Source of the DNA: Winogradskyella ouciana
GTDB taxonomy: Bacteria; Bacteroidota; Bacteroidia; Flavobacteriales; Flavobacteriaceae
Reading direction: 5' to 3'
Length of the DNA: 64,000 nucleotides
Assembly (NCBI RefSeq): GCF_009709615.1
Contig: NZ_WJYA01000007.1
Span: 62,001 to 126,000, forward strand
Shown here in pieces: positions 23,207 to 32,801 of this stretch; within the stretch, counting starts at the first letter, position 1, and each line of letters starts with the position of its first letter. The notes under the pieces are model-generated. The model worked only from the letters and a program-made list of their open reading frames with translations. It was not told where the DNA came from and made no database searches. Both the position numbers and the translations under genes were made by a program.

Positions 23207-25619
23207 TGTGAGCTGGTGTTAAGGTTTGAGTGCCAATGATGGCTTCTATGGCTTCGTTGGATTGTAAAAAGTTAAGGCTGTGGTATTTTCCCTCAGCCCA
23301 ATCATCTATAAAATTATCGTAGTATTTACTACCAGGATTTCCGGATTGCCCACCAGGATAAATACCAATGGCAGTTGGTGGTGTGGTCATTTCAACAATC
23401 ATGCGCCAAGATGGTCCATGGTTCTCTGAGGTGGCATTAACAATGTTTCGGTCGCCACCAATTGGAATATCAAACCTTGAAAAGGCTGGCAAGCCTCGCA
23501 ATAAATGCCCAGCATAAGTGCCTTTATAATTGGCCCAAGTATAGTCTCCTTCTTCGTTTTTTATTTCCAATAAACGTTCTGCCGCTTTTTTAAAGGCCAA
23601 TAAAAATAAGTTCTTAGCAGTTTCTTTGTCGTCAGTTTCAACGATGTCCATAAACTCATGCTCGCCATGATTTTTTAAAAGATAAATGGTTTGGTAAGCA
23701 AATGGTTTTTCGAGCGCTGTGTCTTCTACTTCAAATTCGTCCCAAACCATGTTGTAAAGTTTGCCATACCATTGTCTCCAGATACTTGGCCCAACTTCGT
23801 CAATATCATTATTGAATTCCCAAGCTTTTATTTCGTTGTAGATGGCTTTTTCTTCTGCCGTTAGTGAAGACGTATCCATGTGCTCTAGCATGTATGGCAC
23901 TAATTCTGCGGCTTTGAGATTATAGTTATTGTTGTGTAAATCCTTAAAGTCCTGTACGCTAAACTTAGCCTTGGATTTAAAAAAATCATTAATCACACGG
24001 TTACGGTAGGTTTCGTAACCATCGTTATAGACAAAAAAAGGATAGTTGTCATCCACAGGATGCTGGTTGGCAGAACTGACAAATCCACGTTCAGGGTTTT
24101 TAACCTTGGCATTAAATTCTTGTGGAATGTAACCTTGCCAGTCGTTGTCTGGATTACTACCATCCATTAAGAACTTTCCCTGGCCTTCCCATTTATTTGG
24201 GAATTTCCCTTGAATCCATAAGGCAATATCACCTTCAGTCGATGCGAAAACAAAATTCTGTGCTGGCGCATTCCAATATTTTAATGCACTCACATAGTCA
24301 TCATAATTTTTGGCCTTGTTAAGTTCTAAAAATGTTTTTTGGTTATTGCCTCCTTCGTGTCCAATCCATTTCATGGCATAGCCGACTAACTCTTCATCAG
24401 ACATAAAGTTTTGGTCATAGACCACAGGGCCATGATGTGTGTAAAGCACTGAATCTTTAAAACTTTCCTTTCCTTTTATTTTAATGTCCTCAACTCTTAT
24501 GGTGAGGTCTTTCCATTGACCATCGTATTTGTATTGCGTTCGGTCTTTGTTGAATTCAATTTTATACCAATCAATCACATCTCGTGTGGCATTGGTTTCT
24601 CCCCAAGCGATATGCTGGTTAAAGCCAGAAATGACTCCCAAAGCACCAGGAATGGTCGCTCCCATAGCATTATGGTTTGGTGCACTCAATTGCATTACAA
24701 ACCAAATAGCGGGCAGATTAAGACCTAAGTGAGGGTCGTTGGCAAGAATCGGGTGGCCAGTAGCCGATTTTTCACCAGACACAGCCCAATTGTTACTTCC
24801 GTTATCTGGATTGGGTTTCTCAATGGTTTCTGAAATGGAATCTAAAACCACATCTGCATTCGGATGTGGTGTTTGTGGCACATCGATAAAACTCCAGTCG
24901 GTTTCCTTTGGAATTATGGGATCATTGACATCAAAGAAATCTGGAAACAGCAAATCAAAATTCTCTTTCCCAAAAAGACGTAAGGCATTGGTATATTCCA
25001 AATCTTCATCTCCGCCAGCCAGCATTTTGGTCATGTACATTAATAGCAGTGCTGTTTTTTTAGGAGTCCATTTTTCAGGTGTGTAATCCAGTAATTTATA
25101 TTCAACAGGATAGTTCTCAGGGCTTAATTGGTCGATATAGGCATTAACACCATCAGCATAATCTTGGATAAACCCTAAGGTTTGGGTATCGTGCTGTTCC
25201 ATATAGGCAATGGCTTGGTCTGCTCCGTAACCCATTCCTCGTCTGCGTTCCGTTCGGTCGTAATTGAGGGCGCCTTCACCAATGATTTCAGATAAGCGTC
25301 CTGCAGCGGCAAAGGTCTGAAATTCTAACTGCCACAACCGATGCTTTGCGGTTAAATAGCCTTGGGCTTTGTATAAGTCCGATTCATTTTGTGCAAACAC
25401 ATGTGGAATTAATTGTTCATCATAATGTACAGTTACGTTCTCTTCCAAACCAGGAATGGAAATTTCACCAGAAATGGCTTCATCAGTTTCATTTTGCCAA
25501 ATCCCTGATTGTGGATTTAAAAATTTCCCTAAAGGAGGGATATCACCCAATTTTGTGTTTAAAACGAAAAAAATTCCAATGGTTAAAAGGAAAGAGAGTA
25601 GGAGTTTGGTGTATTTCAT
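23199..25619 (-). CDS. Penicillin acylase family protein (Ntn hydrolase)
   Basis: 806 residues with an N-terminal signal or anchor. The autoprocessing point is the SNNWAVSG motif within PDNGSNNWAVSGEKSATG, where the new N-terminal Ser acts as nucleophile; the family context ILANDPHLGL follows. An alpha-chain with YLTAKHRLWQLEFQTFAAAG precedes it and a beta chain with NFVFASTEGDIALWIQGKFP follows. Family members hydrolyse acyl-amide bonds such as penicillin side chains or acyl-homoserine lactones; the substrate here is open. Periplasmic or exported. Confidence 0.92.
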   Translation of the reverse strand: MKYTKLLLSFLLTIGIFFVLNTKLGDIPPLGKFLNPQSGIWQNETDEAISGEISIPGLEENVTVHYDEQLIPHVFAQNESDLYKAQGYLTAKHRLWQLEFQTFAAAGRLSEIIGEGALNYDRTERRRGMGYGADQAIAYMEQHDTQTLGFIQDYADGVNAYIDQLSPENYPVEYKLLDYTPEKWTPKKTALLLMYMTKMLAGGDEDLEYTNALRLFGKENFDLLFPDFFDVNDPIIPKETDWSFIDVPQTPHPNADVVLDSISETIEKPNPDNGSNNWAVSGEKSATGHPILANDPHLGLNLPAIWFVMQLSAPNHNAMGATIPGALGVISGFNQHIAWGETNATRDVIDWYKIEFNKDRTQYKYDGQWKDLTIRVEDIKIKGKESFKDSVLYTHHGPVVYDQNFMSDEELVGYAMKWIGHEGGNNQKTFLELNKAKNYDDYVSALKYWNAPAQNFVFASTEGDIALWIQGKFPNKWEGQGKFLMDGSNPDNDWQGYIPQEFNAKVKNPERGFVSSANQHPVDDNYPFFVYNDGYETYRNRVINDFFKSKAKFSVQDFKDLHNNNYNLKAAELVPYMLEHMDTSSLTAEEKAIYNEIKAWEFNNDIDEVGPSIWRQWYGKLYNMVWDEFEVEDTALEKPFAYQTIYLLKNHGEHEFMDIVETDDKETAKNLFLLAFKKAAERLLEIKNEEGDYTWANYKGTYAGHLLRGLPAFSRFDIPIGGDRNIVNATSENHGPSWRMIVEMTTPPTAIGIYPGGQSGNPGSKYYDNFIDDWAEGKYHSLNFLQSNEAIEAIIGTQTLTPAHNE

Positions 25620-25658
25620 TAAGACCTATTATTAATTAGGACTTAAAAATACCAAATA

Positions 25659-26186
25659 TTATTCTAAGATTATGGAGTCGATAAGCAGTTTAAATTGCTC
25701 CTCTTTTTTATTGCCAATTAAAAATGCGATTTCTTCCATTTGCACACCATCATAATTAGGAATATCTAAGCGATTCCCGCGAAAAGAAGCATACATTTTT
25801 GAAAACGGAATCGTTACAGTCTGCCAGTCGGTAGTAGTATTGAATTCATATATATACGAGTAACGATCAGATTGCTCACGCTTTACTCTAAATTGATAGG
25901 TTTTGCCATCACCTTTTAGTTTAATTTTTAACTGTGAATAATCCTCGGTTTTAGTATTAGGGAAATAGTACCTCAAGGAAGAAAATCCACCATTGTTTTC
26001 AAGAGAAATTGTACCATAAAATTCACCATGACCGTCCTTGTTTAATTTAAAATTTCCGTTGGAACGTCCACCCATAACCACATCATCAAGAATTTTCCAG
26101 TTGCTGATATCGCTATCGGATTTAAAATTGAATAAAACCATAGATTGAAGAAAAATAATAGAGAATAAAAGTACTAGGAATCTCAT
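25659..26186 (-). CDS. CIA30 family exported protein
   Basis: 175 residues with a signal peptide (MRFLVLLFSIIFLQSMVLFN). WKILDDVVMGGRSNGNFKLN is the CIA30 (complex I intermediate-associated 30) start, followed by beta-sandwich strands (YQFRVKREQSDRYSYIYEF) and GVQMEEIAFLIGNK. In bacteria the role is unknown; the fold is carbohydrate-binding-like. Stands alone, 39 bp upstream of the acylase gene and on the same strand. Confidence 0.85.
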   Translation of the reverse strand: MRFLVLLFSIIFLQSMVLFNFKSDSDISNWKILDDVVMGGRSNGNFKLNKDGHGEFYGTISLENNGGFSSLRYYFPNTKTEDYSQLKIKLKGDGKTYQFRVKREQSDRYSYIYEFNTTTDWQTVTIPFSKMYASFRGNRLDIPNYDGVQMEEIAFLIGNKKEEQFKLLIDSIILE

Positions 26187-26260
26187 TAGCGTCCTTTTTG
26201 TAAAGATACAATGAGCGCCTTATATTCGTTTTTAATTTTTGAAAACTTTAGCGTTTTAGT

Positions 26261-26557
26261 CTAACGAAGCACTAATTTTTTTATGACATCTTTTCCAATG
26301 GCTTCATTGAGCATTTTAACAATTTTCTCATTGCCATAGCTCAATTCTTCGCGTAATACACTAGAACTTAATTGCACATAAAGCGTTTCATGTTTTAACT
26401 CAATGGCAGTTGTGTAGTTGTTAACTCCATTTCCCATGAGATTGACCCAAGCTTCGCGCACGTTGACTTTGTCCAATCCAGATTGTAAATTGTTAGTCTT
26501 TACAAACTCTTTTAGAATATCTTCTATGGGTTGATTATCGTTGTTGCGCTTTGCCAT
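26261..26557 (-). CDS. DUF721 (DciA-like) protein
   Basis: 98 residues, a compact DUF721 domain: IEDILKEFVKTNNLQSGLDK, VREAWVNLMGNGVNNYT, LYVQLSSSVLREELSYGNEK. DciA-type proteins help load the replicative helicase in bacteria that lack DnaC. The location close to recF is the usual setting for this family, which strengthens the call. Confidence 0.85.
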   Translation of the reverse strand: MAKRNNDNQPIEDILKEFVKTNNLQSGLDKVNVREAWVNLMGNGVNNYTTAIELKHETLYVQLSSSVLREELSYGNEKIVKMLNEAIGKDVIKKLVLR

Positions 26558-26590
26558 CTTTTAGTTGCCGTGAAACGGTAAACTTTTTAA

Positions 26591-27010
26591 TTATTCAATA
26601 TCTAATTTTATAGGAGTATAGCGTTTGTATAAATATACATTATTATCCGCATTTTTAATCTTAAGACGCTCAGGTGAAGCCTCTAAAACCGTCTCCGTCC
26701 ATTCAGTATAGGGTGTACTGTAATACAAATTTAAGTCACCGTTTTCAATCTTAATTTTAAGGGACTCGGCATCATCCGAAGTATAATACGTATCATTAAT
26801 CCCTGGTTTTAGTTTTTTTCTGAATCCAGATAAACTGTCATTCAAACTAATATAATCAATGGTTTCATTAAATGTATATTGTCTTTTAGTACCATCAGCT
26901 AAAGTCACTTCCTCTATTTCCCAATAGCCTTCAAGATGTTGAATATAGGTTTCAGGATTTTCTGAACACCCTAATAAAACAAGACTAAGTAGCCAAATTA
27001 ATTTCTTCAT
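26591..27010 (-). CDS. Lipocalin-like lipoprotein
   Basis: 139 residues. Signal with lipobox ([10 protein letters not shown]), then a beta-rich domain beginning [20 protein letters not shown], as in the small lipocalin-like lipoproteins common in Flavobacteria. No ligand evident. Its ATG overlaps the recF stop by 4 bp (27007-27010), so it is coupled to recF. Confidence 0.75.
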   Translation of the reverse strand: MKKLIWLLSLVLLGCSENPETYIQHLEGYWEIEEVTLADGTKRQYTFNETIDYISLNDSLSGFRKKLKPGINDTYYTSDDAESLKIKIENGDLNLYYSTPYTEWTETVLEASPERLKIKNADNNVYLYKRYTPIKLDIE

Positions 27011-28086
27011 AACTTAAATAGTTTATAAGATTGGTGTATCTGCTTTACCACAGCTTCTGTTCTATCCGCATGCGTATCACTTATAAAAATCTGGCCAAAG
27101 TGGTCGTCATCTACCAAACTTATGATTTGTGCCACTCGGTTTTCATCTAATTTATCAAAAATATCATCCAATAACAAGATAGGTGATACTCCACTTTGCT
27201 GTTTAATAAAATCGAATTGCGCCAACTTTAAGGCAATTAAAAATGATTTCTGCTGTCCTTGACTACCGAATTTCTTAATCGGGAAATCATCAATCAAAAA
27301 GACCAAATCATCTTTATGTGTTCCAACACTGGTATATTGCAAGGCTTTGTCCTTGTTGAGGTTAGATTCTAATAAATTTATCAATTCACCATCAAACAAA
27401 TCGCTTTTGTACTTTAAGTCTATAGCTTCTTTGCTTTGGCTTATGGCCTCGTAACGCTCCTTAAAAATTGGGATGAAGACGTTCAAAAATTCATCTCGCT
27501 TTTTGAAAATTTCTTTACTATAAGTGTTAAGCTGCTCATTGTAAATGGCAAGCGTATCTGCGTTAAACGTATTATTCAACGCAAAGTATTTTAACAGCGC
27601 ATTACGTTGAGACAACACTTTGTTATAGGCAATAACTGCAGTTAAGTAGTTTTTATCACTTTGTGAAATGACACTATCTATGAATTTTCTTCGCGTATCA
27701 CTACCCTCAATAATTAAATCACGATCGGCAGGTGAAATAATAACCAATGGAATAAACCCAATGTGGTCACTGAATTTATCATAAGCTTTACCATTTCGTT
27801 TTATAATTTTCTTTTGTCCGCGTTTAAGGGATACGATGATTTTTTCGGTACGTTCGTTCTTGGTAAAACTACCATCCACAACAAAAAACTCGGTACCATG
27901 TTTTATATTCTGAAGCGCAATAGGATTAAAATAACTTTTCCCGAAAGCTAAGTGATAAATAGCGTCCAAGGCATTTGTTTTTCCTATACCATTGGCACCT
28001 ACAAAACAATTGATTTTGGCATCGAAATTGAAAACTTGACTTTCAAAATTTTTGTAATTGACTAAGGATAGTGAGTTTAGAATCAT
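27007..28086 (-). CDS. recF: DNA replication and repair protein RecF
   Basis: 359 residues. Walker [15 protein letters not shown] (about 32-45), a coiled central region, signature [19 protein letters not shown], and Walker [17 protein letters not shown]. RecF is an SMC-like ATPase that loads RecA at gaps with RecO and RecR. Divergent from the TPR-ribH unit. Confidence 0.95.
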   Translation of the reverse strand: MILNSLSLVNYKNFESQVFNFDAKINCFVGANGIGKTNALDAIYHLAFGKSYFNPIALQNIKHGTEFFVVDGSFTKNERTEKIIVSLKRGQKKIIKRNGKAYDKFSDHIGFIPLVIISPADRDLIIEGSDTRRKFIDSVISQSDKNYLTAVIAYNKVLSQRNALLKYFALNNTFNADTLAIYNEQLNTYSKEIFKKRDEFLNVFIPIFKERYEAISQSKEAIDLKYKSDLFDGELINLLESNLNKDKALQYTSVGTHKDDLVFLIDDFPIKKFGSQGQQKSFLIALKLAQFDFIKQQSGVSPILLLDDIFDKLDENRVAQIISLVDDDHFGQIFISDTHADRTEAVVKQIHQSYKLFKL

Positions 28087-28195
28087 AAAAGTAGGCGTAC
28101 TTCCTTGCGTTTATTGAGGTTTTGAAGAATGAAATAATCGTAATTATTATTCAAAAATAACAAATAAATAGGCTTTTAAATCCCAATAAAAATTT

Positions 28196-28203
28196 TATTT
28201 TTG
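28196..28203 (+). promoter_or_regulatory. TAnnTTTG promoter element of the TPR-ribH unit
   Basis: TATTTTTG at 28196-28203, 24 bases before the ATG at 28228, fits the Bacteroidetes -7 element. The -33 part is weak (TTT near 28174). Confidence 0.6.
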
Positions 28204-28227
28204 CGCACGCATTAATAGAGAAGATAT

Positions 28228-28992
28228 ATGGCTACGTATAAGAAAAGAGGTTACAAACCAAAAACCAAAAAGGAGAAGGAAGAAATTGCTGAGGAAAACT
28301 CGGCAACGGCTGAGGTATTTAATACTTTAGATGAAGGTGCTTCTAAAACCGAAGAGTGGTTTGTAAAAAATCAAAATTATATTATTGGTGTAATTGCAGC
28401 CATAGCTTTGGTTGTTTTGGGTTATTTGGGTTATGACAAGTTTATTGCCGAGCCTCAACAAAAAGAAGCTATGAACGACATGTACCAAGCTAAGAAGTAT
28501 TTTGAAGAAGCGACTAACGGTGTAGCTTCAGATTCACTTTATACAATGGCCTTAAACGGTGGTGAAGGTAAGTATGGTATGTTAGATATTATTGACCAAT
28601 ACGGTGGAACACCTGCAGCAAACTTAGCAAATTACTATGCTGGTATGGCGTATTTAAACCTTAAGGATTATCAAAACGCAGTAACTTACCTAGGTAACTT
28701 TTCTAGCGATGATAAAATGTTAGGTCCAATTGCTAAAGGAGGCATTGGTGATGCTTTTGTTCAGTTAGAGCAATTACCAGAAGCTTTAGAATATTACGAA
28801 AAAGCTTTTAAAGCTAACATTAATGAATTTACAACACCTATGTATCTATTGAAAGCTGCTCGTGTGGCAATAGATTTAGGTGAGAACTCTAAAGCTTTAG
28901 ATTACCTTAACAGAATTAAGTCAGAATTTAGCAGTTCTACAGAAGCGACTCAGGTCGATGTCTTAATAGGAAAAGTAGAAGCAAGCTTATAG
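28228..28992 (+). CDS. TPR membrane protein (YfgM-like)
   Basis: 254 residues. Basic N-terminus ([20 protein letters not shown]), one membrane span ([20 protein letters not shown]), then periplasmic tetratricopeptides ([40 protein letters not shown]). This layout is that of YfgM-type periplasmic chaperone-linked proteins. It ends 2 bp before ribH, a common pairing in Flavobacteria. Confidence 0.85.
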   Translation: MATYKKRGYKPKTKKEKEEIAEENSATAEVFNTLDEGASKTEEWFVKNQNYIIGVIAAIALVVLGYLGYDKFIAEPQQKEAMNDMYQAKKYFEEATNGVASDSLYTMALNGGEGKYGMLDIIDQYGGTPAANLANYYAGMAYLNLKDYQNAVTYLGNFSSDDKMLGPIAKGGIGDAFVQLEQLPEALEYYEKAFKANINEFTTPMYLLKAARVAIDLGENSKALDYLNRIKSEFSSSTEATQVDVLIGKVEASL

Positions 28993-28994
28993 AC

Positions 28995-29501
28995 ATGGCT
29001 ACTGCAAATCATAATTTATCGAACTACGATAAAGCCACAATCCCAAACGCGAAAGACTTTCGGTTTGGGATTGTTGTTTCAGAATGGAATGAAAAAATCA
29101 CTGAAGGCTTATGGCAAGGTGCCTTTGATGCATTATTAGACTGTGGTGCCGTAAAAGAAAATATAGTGCGTTGGAACGTGCCTGGCACTTTTGAGTTGAC
29201 CTATGGTGCTGCCAGAATGTCTAAAAGTTTCTATGCAGATTCTGGTATGTTAGATGCCATCATTGTGATTGGTTGCGTTATACAAGGTGAAACCAAACAT
29301 TTCGATTTTGTTTGCGAAGGTGTTACCCAAGGCATTAAGGACTTGAATCTAACAGGTGATATTCCTGTTATCTTTTGCGTGTTGACAGATAACAATATGC
29401 AGCAATCTATTGATCGTTCTGGTGGAAAACACGGTAACAAAGGTACCGAAGCGGCAATTGCAGCGATTAAAATGGCCTACTTAAGAAAAAATACTAAGTA
29501 G
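28995..29501 (+). CDS. ribH: 6,7-dimethyl-8-ribityllumazine synthase
   Basis: 168 residues. [20 protein letters not shown] at the start, the loop [30 protein letters not shown] with the catalytic His, and [20 protein letters not shown]. It makes the riboflavin precursor from ribityl-aminouracil and dihydroxybutanone phosphate and forms hollow shells in the cytoplasm. Co-transcribed with the TPR gene. Confidence 0.97.
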   Translation: MATANHNLSNYDKATIPNAKDFRFGIVVSEWNEKITEGLWQGAFDALLDCGAVKENIVRWNVPGTFELTYGAARMSKSFYADSGMLDAIIVIGCVIQGETKHFDFVCEGVTQGIKDLNLTGDIPVIFCVLTDNNMQQSIDRSGGKHGNKGTEAAIAAIKMAYLRKNTK

Positions 29502-29643
29502 TTAATTATGGTAAAAGTGTAAGGATTTAGCCTGAAATACTTTTACTACATACTTTACACTTTATACTTCCCAACTTCATCATGGCATCCTTTTTGTTGA
29601 TAATTTTAAGGAATCCTTAGGCTATTTTTCCTAGTATTTTAAG

Positions 29644-29651
29644 TACTTTTG
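29644..29651 (+). promoter_or_regulatory. TAnnTTTG promoter element upstream of the small membrane proteins and mutL
   Basis: TACTTTTG at 29644-29651, about 30 bases before the first small gene. The 29502-29640 stretch upstream holds a weak dyad (GTAAAAGT/ACTTTTAC) after ribH but no T-tract terminator. Confidence 0.6.
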
Positions 29652-29682
29652 AGGTAATCAAAGTATTAATTTACAAGGCAAT

Positions 29683-29898
29683 TTGTTTAATCAAAGAAAA
29701 AATAAACGCTTTAATTATAAGCCTCGTTTTCAGGATTCTAAAGAAAAAGAGTCGAGAGACGACTTGGAGACTAAATGGGACAAAATAAAAGGTACTACAA
29801 AACGTAAGGGGAGTTTATTAACTTCATTACCTGCCTTAATTATTATGTTGCTGTCTCTTTTTATTTTAATGTATATCCTAGAAGGGTATATTAAATAG
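29683..29898 (+). CDS. Small membrane protein, YKPRF type (copy 1)
   Basis: 71 residues read from a TTG at 29683, since no ATG lies in the frame nearby. Basic N-terminus with KNKRFNYKPRFQDSKEKESR and one C-terminal span (ALIIMLLSLFILMYILEGYI). A sister of the next gene, which has RKYNYKPRFYKGDG and a similar tail. Function unknown; both precede mutL in one row. Confidence 0.65.
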   Translation: MFNQRKNKRFNYKPRFQDSKEKESRDDLETKWDKIKGTTKRKGSLLTSLPALIIMLLSLFILMYILEGYIK

Positions 29899-29905
29899 GG
29901 TTATT

Positions 29906-30190
29906 ATGGGTTTAATGAAATTAAAAAAGAATAGAAAGTATAATTATAAACCTCGTTTTTATAAAGGTGATGGTAACCCTTATGAATTAAAGCATAAATT
30001 TGATGACTACCGAAAAACTGTAAACCCACCTAAAGGAATAAAGGGTAAGTGGAATGCAGCTTTAGATGAATATCAAAATGATAGAGACGATAATGTAAAC
30101 AAGCGTGTGCTCATCATAGCTGCAGTTTTAATTTTATTGTTTTTAATCATCATAGGTTTCGACTTGTCTATTTTCTTCCCAAACAGCTAA
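29906..30190 (+). CDS. Small membrane protein, YKPRF type (copy 2)
   Basis: 94 residues. RKYNYKPRFYKGDGNPYELK, a basic linker (PPKGIKGKWNAALDEYQNDR) and one C-terminal span (VLIIAAVLILLFLIIIGFDL). It starts 7 bp after copy 1, and its stop shares one base with the mutL start (TAATG at 30188), so it is coupled to mutL. Function unknown. Confidence 0.75.
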   Translation: MGLMKLKKNRKYNYKPRFYKGDGNPYELKHKFDDYRKTVNPPKGIKGKWNAALDEYQNDRDDNVNKRVLIIAAVLILLFLIIIGFDLSIFFPNS

Positions 30191-32043
30191 TGACAGATAT
30201 CATTCAACTTTTACCAGACCATGTTGCCAACCAAATTGCAGCTGGTGAGGTGGTGCAACGACCAGCTTCTGTAGTTAAAGAGCTTCTGGAAAATGCCATT
30301 GATGCTGATGCTACAGAAATAAAGCTCATTATAAAAGATGCGGGCAAAACGCTCGTTCAGGTTATCGATAACGGTAAAGGTATGAGTGTTACAGATGCGC
30401 GTTTGAGTTTTGAGCGCCATGCCACATCTAAAATAAAATCAGCAGAAGATTTATTTCAATTAAATACCAAAGGCTTTAGAGGAGAAGCCTTGGCAAGTAT
30501 TGCAGCTATTGCGCATGTAGAACTTAAGACCAAACGCGCTGAGGACGAATTGGGTACAGCCATAGAAATAGAAGGGAGCCAAGTGAAATCCCAAGAGGTT
30601 TCCGTAACTCCTACAGGAACTTCAGTGGCAGTTAAAAATCTGTTTTTCAATATTCCGGCAAGACGAAATTTTTTAAAATCCGACACCGTAGAATTACGAC
30701 ACATCACTGATGAGTTTCATCGTGTGGCTTTGGCACATCCTAGCATTGCTTTTGCATTTTATCATAACGGAAGTGAATTGTTTCACCTTCCCAGTGAAAA
30801 TTACAGACAACGCGTAGTTCATATTTTTGGCAACAAAACCAATGAGAAATTAGTACCAGTCGAAGAGGAAACGGAAGTGTTGAAAATCTCAGGATTTGTC
30901 GGTAAACCTGAATATTCCAAGAAAACCAGATCAGAGCAGTTCTTTTTTGTCAACCAACGGTTTATCAAGAGTCCTTATCTCAATCATGCTATTGGTGCAG
31001 CCTTTGAAGGTTTGCTTAAAGACGGTTACCATCCTAGTTATTTTTTGAATTTAACGGTAGATCCCAAGACGATTGATATAAACATCCACCCAACAAAAAC
31101 GGAGATAAAGTTTGATGATGAGCATACGTTGTACGCCATTTTGCGTTCAGCGGTAAAGCATAGTTTAGGGCAATTCAATATTGCTCCGGTTTTGGATTTT
31201 GAACATCAGAGCAATTTAACGACACCGTACAATTATAAAAACAAGGCAGCATCTGCGCCAACGATTGAGGTGGATAGAAGTTTTAATCCATTTGCAGATG
31301 AAGCCAATACTAAACCACCTTCCCAGCACAGGCAATTTAAGAAAGCACCTGCAGCATCTTGGGAAAGTCTCTATGTTGGTTTAGAATCCAAAGGAAACAA
31401 TAAACAGGAAGATTTTGCCGAAGTTGCTTTTGAAAGCGATTCTAAAACCGAATCAATCTTTAGTGATGCTTCTGTTGAAACTGCTAAAACCACATTTCAG
31501 TTACAACAAAAATATATAGTAACGACCTTAAAGTCGGGAATGTTAATTATTGACCAGAACAGAGCACACCAGCGCGTATTGTACGAAAATTTTCTAAGGC
31601 ATATAACCATTAAAGAAGCCACAAGCCAGCAATTATTATTTCCATTGCAATTACATTTCACACCAGGTGAAAGCAAGATTATAAAGGATTTAAAAACGGA
31701 TTTAGAACATACAGGTTTTGTGTTTTCTGGTTTGTCTGAGGAAGAAATTACCATTACAGGAGTGCCTGTAGGAGTGCCAGAGAGTGAAGTATCTATCATT
31801 TTAGAACAGTTGATAAGTGATGTGCAAAATGATGTGCCAGACGCTAATTTTAGTGCTACGGATTTATTGGCAAAATCCATGGCAAAGAGTTTGGCGATTA
31901 AAAACGGTCAGTCCTTAAATGGTACAGAACAAGAGCATTTGGTCAATAGTCTATTTGCCTGTAAGGAACCGAACGTGTCACCAACCAATAGACCAACATT
32001 TATCACTATGAAAGTAGATGATATTGAAAAAAAATTTATGTAG
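30190..32043 (+). CDS. mutL: DNA mismatch repair protein MutL
   Basis: 617 residues. GHKL ATPase motifs: VVKELLENAIDADAT, DNGKGM, TKGFRGEALASIA and GTSVAVKNLFFNIPAR. Then a linker and a C-terminal dimerisation domain with QQKYIVTTLKSGMLIIDQNR and the KSMAKSLAIKNG segment. It couples MutS recognition to downstream repair. Its start overlaps the preceding small gene and the rhomboid follows by 3 bp. Confidence 0.97.
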   Translation: MTDIIQLLPDHVANQIAAGEVVQRPASVVKELLENAIDADATEIKLIIKDAGKTLVQVIDNGKGMSVTDARLSFERHATSKIKSAEDLFQLNTKGFRGEALASIAAIAHVELKTKRAEDELGTAIEIEGSQVKSQEVSVTPTGTSVAVKNLFFNIPARRNFLKSDTVELRHITDEFHRVALAHPSIAFAFYHNGSELFHLPSENYRQRVVHIFGNKTNEKLVPVEEETEVLKISGFVGKPEYSKKTRSEQFFFVNQRFIKSPYLNHAIGAAFEGLLKDGYHPSYFLNLTVDPKTIDINIHPTKTEIKFDDEHTLYAILRSAVKHSLGQFNIAPVLDFEHQSNLTTPYNYKNKAASAPTIEVDRSFNPFADEANTKPPSQHRQFKKAPAASWESLYVGLESKGNNKQEDFAEVAFESDSKTESIFSDASVETAKTTFQLQQKYIVTTLKSGMLIIDQNRAHQRVLYENFLRHITIKEATSQQLLFPLQLHFTPGESKIIKDLKTDLEHTGFVFSGLSEEEITITGVPVGVPESEVSIILEQLISDVQNDVPDANFSATDLLAKSMAKSLAIKNGQSLNGTEQEHLVNSLFACKEPNVSPTNRPTFITMKVDDIEKKFM

Positions 32044-32046
32044 TAT

Positions 32047-32799
32047 ATGAGAGCTCAAATAACCGATGCTGTTAAGCATTTACTAATTATTAATATCATA
32101 ATGTTTCTTGGAACCTATCTTGTAGGTAATAGGGAAATGTTCTATGAATGGTTTGCTTTATTCTTTCCAAAAAACCCGCTTTTTGAACCTTGGCAAATTA
32201 TTACGCACATGTTTATGCATGGTAATTTTATGCATATTTTATTTAATATGTTTGCCTTATGGATGTTTGGTACAGCAGTAGAGCAGGTATTTGGCATGAA
32301 AAAATTCTTGATTTTCTATCTTTTGTCTGGTTTAGGTGCAGCTGTAATTCAACTTGCATTTTTATATTTTCAGTATAATACTGGTTTATCAACCTTAATG
32401 GAAGCAGGTATTTCCCAAGCTGAGGTTGCAAATCTTATAGCTGAAGGAAAGTACGACCAGCGTTGGGCGTCTATCTTGGGTGAGGATTTTGATAGCTTTA
32501 GACAAGCAATAGTTACCACAATGGTCGGAGCTTCAGGAGCAATAATGGGTGTGTTGGTAGCGTTTGGTATGTTATATCCTGAATCTAAATTGATGTTGAT
32601 ATTTTTGCCAATTCCTATAAAAGCGAAGTACTTTATACCAGGTATTATAATATTAGATTTATTTTCTGCAATCACTGGTCATTCTATATTTAGTCCAAGC
32701 AATACGGCTTATGTTGCCCACTTGGGTGGAGCATTGACAGGGTTTTTATTGATGTATTTTTGGAAGAAGAATGAAAGAGATAAATACCGCTGGAATTAA
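32047..32799 (+). CDS. Rhomboid family intramembrane serine protease (1)
   Basis: 250 residues, about six membrane spans. HMFMHGNFMHILFNMFALWM, catalytic serine in VGASGAIMGVLVAFG, catalytic histidine in AHLGGALTGFLL. A hydrophilic insert of about 40 residues precedes the serine helix. It cleaves membrane-anchored substrates; none is predictable. Followed after 2 bp by a second rhomboid. Confidence 0.92.
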   Translation: MRAQITDAVKHLLIINIIMFLGTYLVGNREMFYEWFALFFPKNPLFEPWQIITHMFMHGNFMHILFNMFALWMFGTAVEQVFGMKKFLIFYLLSGLGAAVIQLAFLYFQYNTGLSTLMEAGISQAEVANLIAEGKYDQRWASILGEDFDSFRQAIVTTMVGASGAIMGVLVAFGMLYPESKLMLIFLPIPIKAKYFIPGIIILDLFSAITGHSIFSPSNTAYVAHLGGALTGFLLMYFWKKNERDKYRWN

Positions 32800-32801
32800 C
32801 C

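Noticed and set aside
24516..25086. Several + strand frames of 66-115 codons inside the acylase region
   Set aside because: They are opposite-strand shadows of the penicillin acylase with no coherent protein features.
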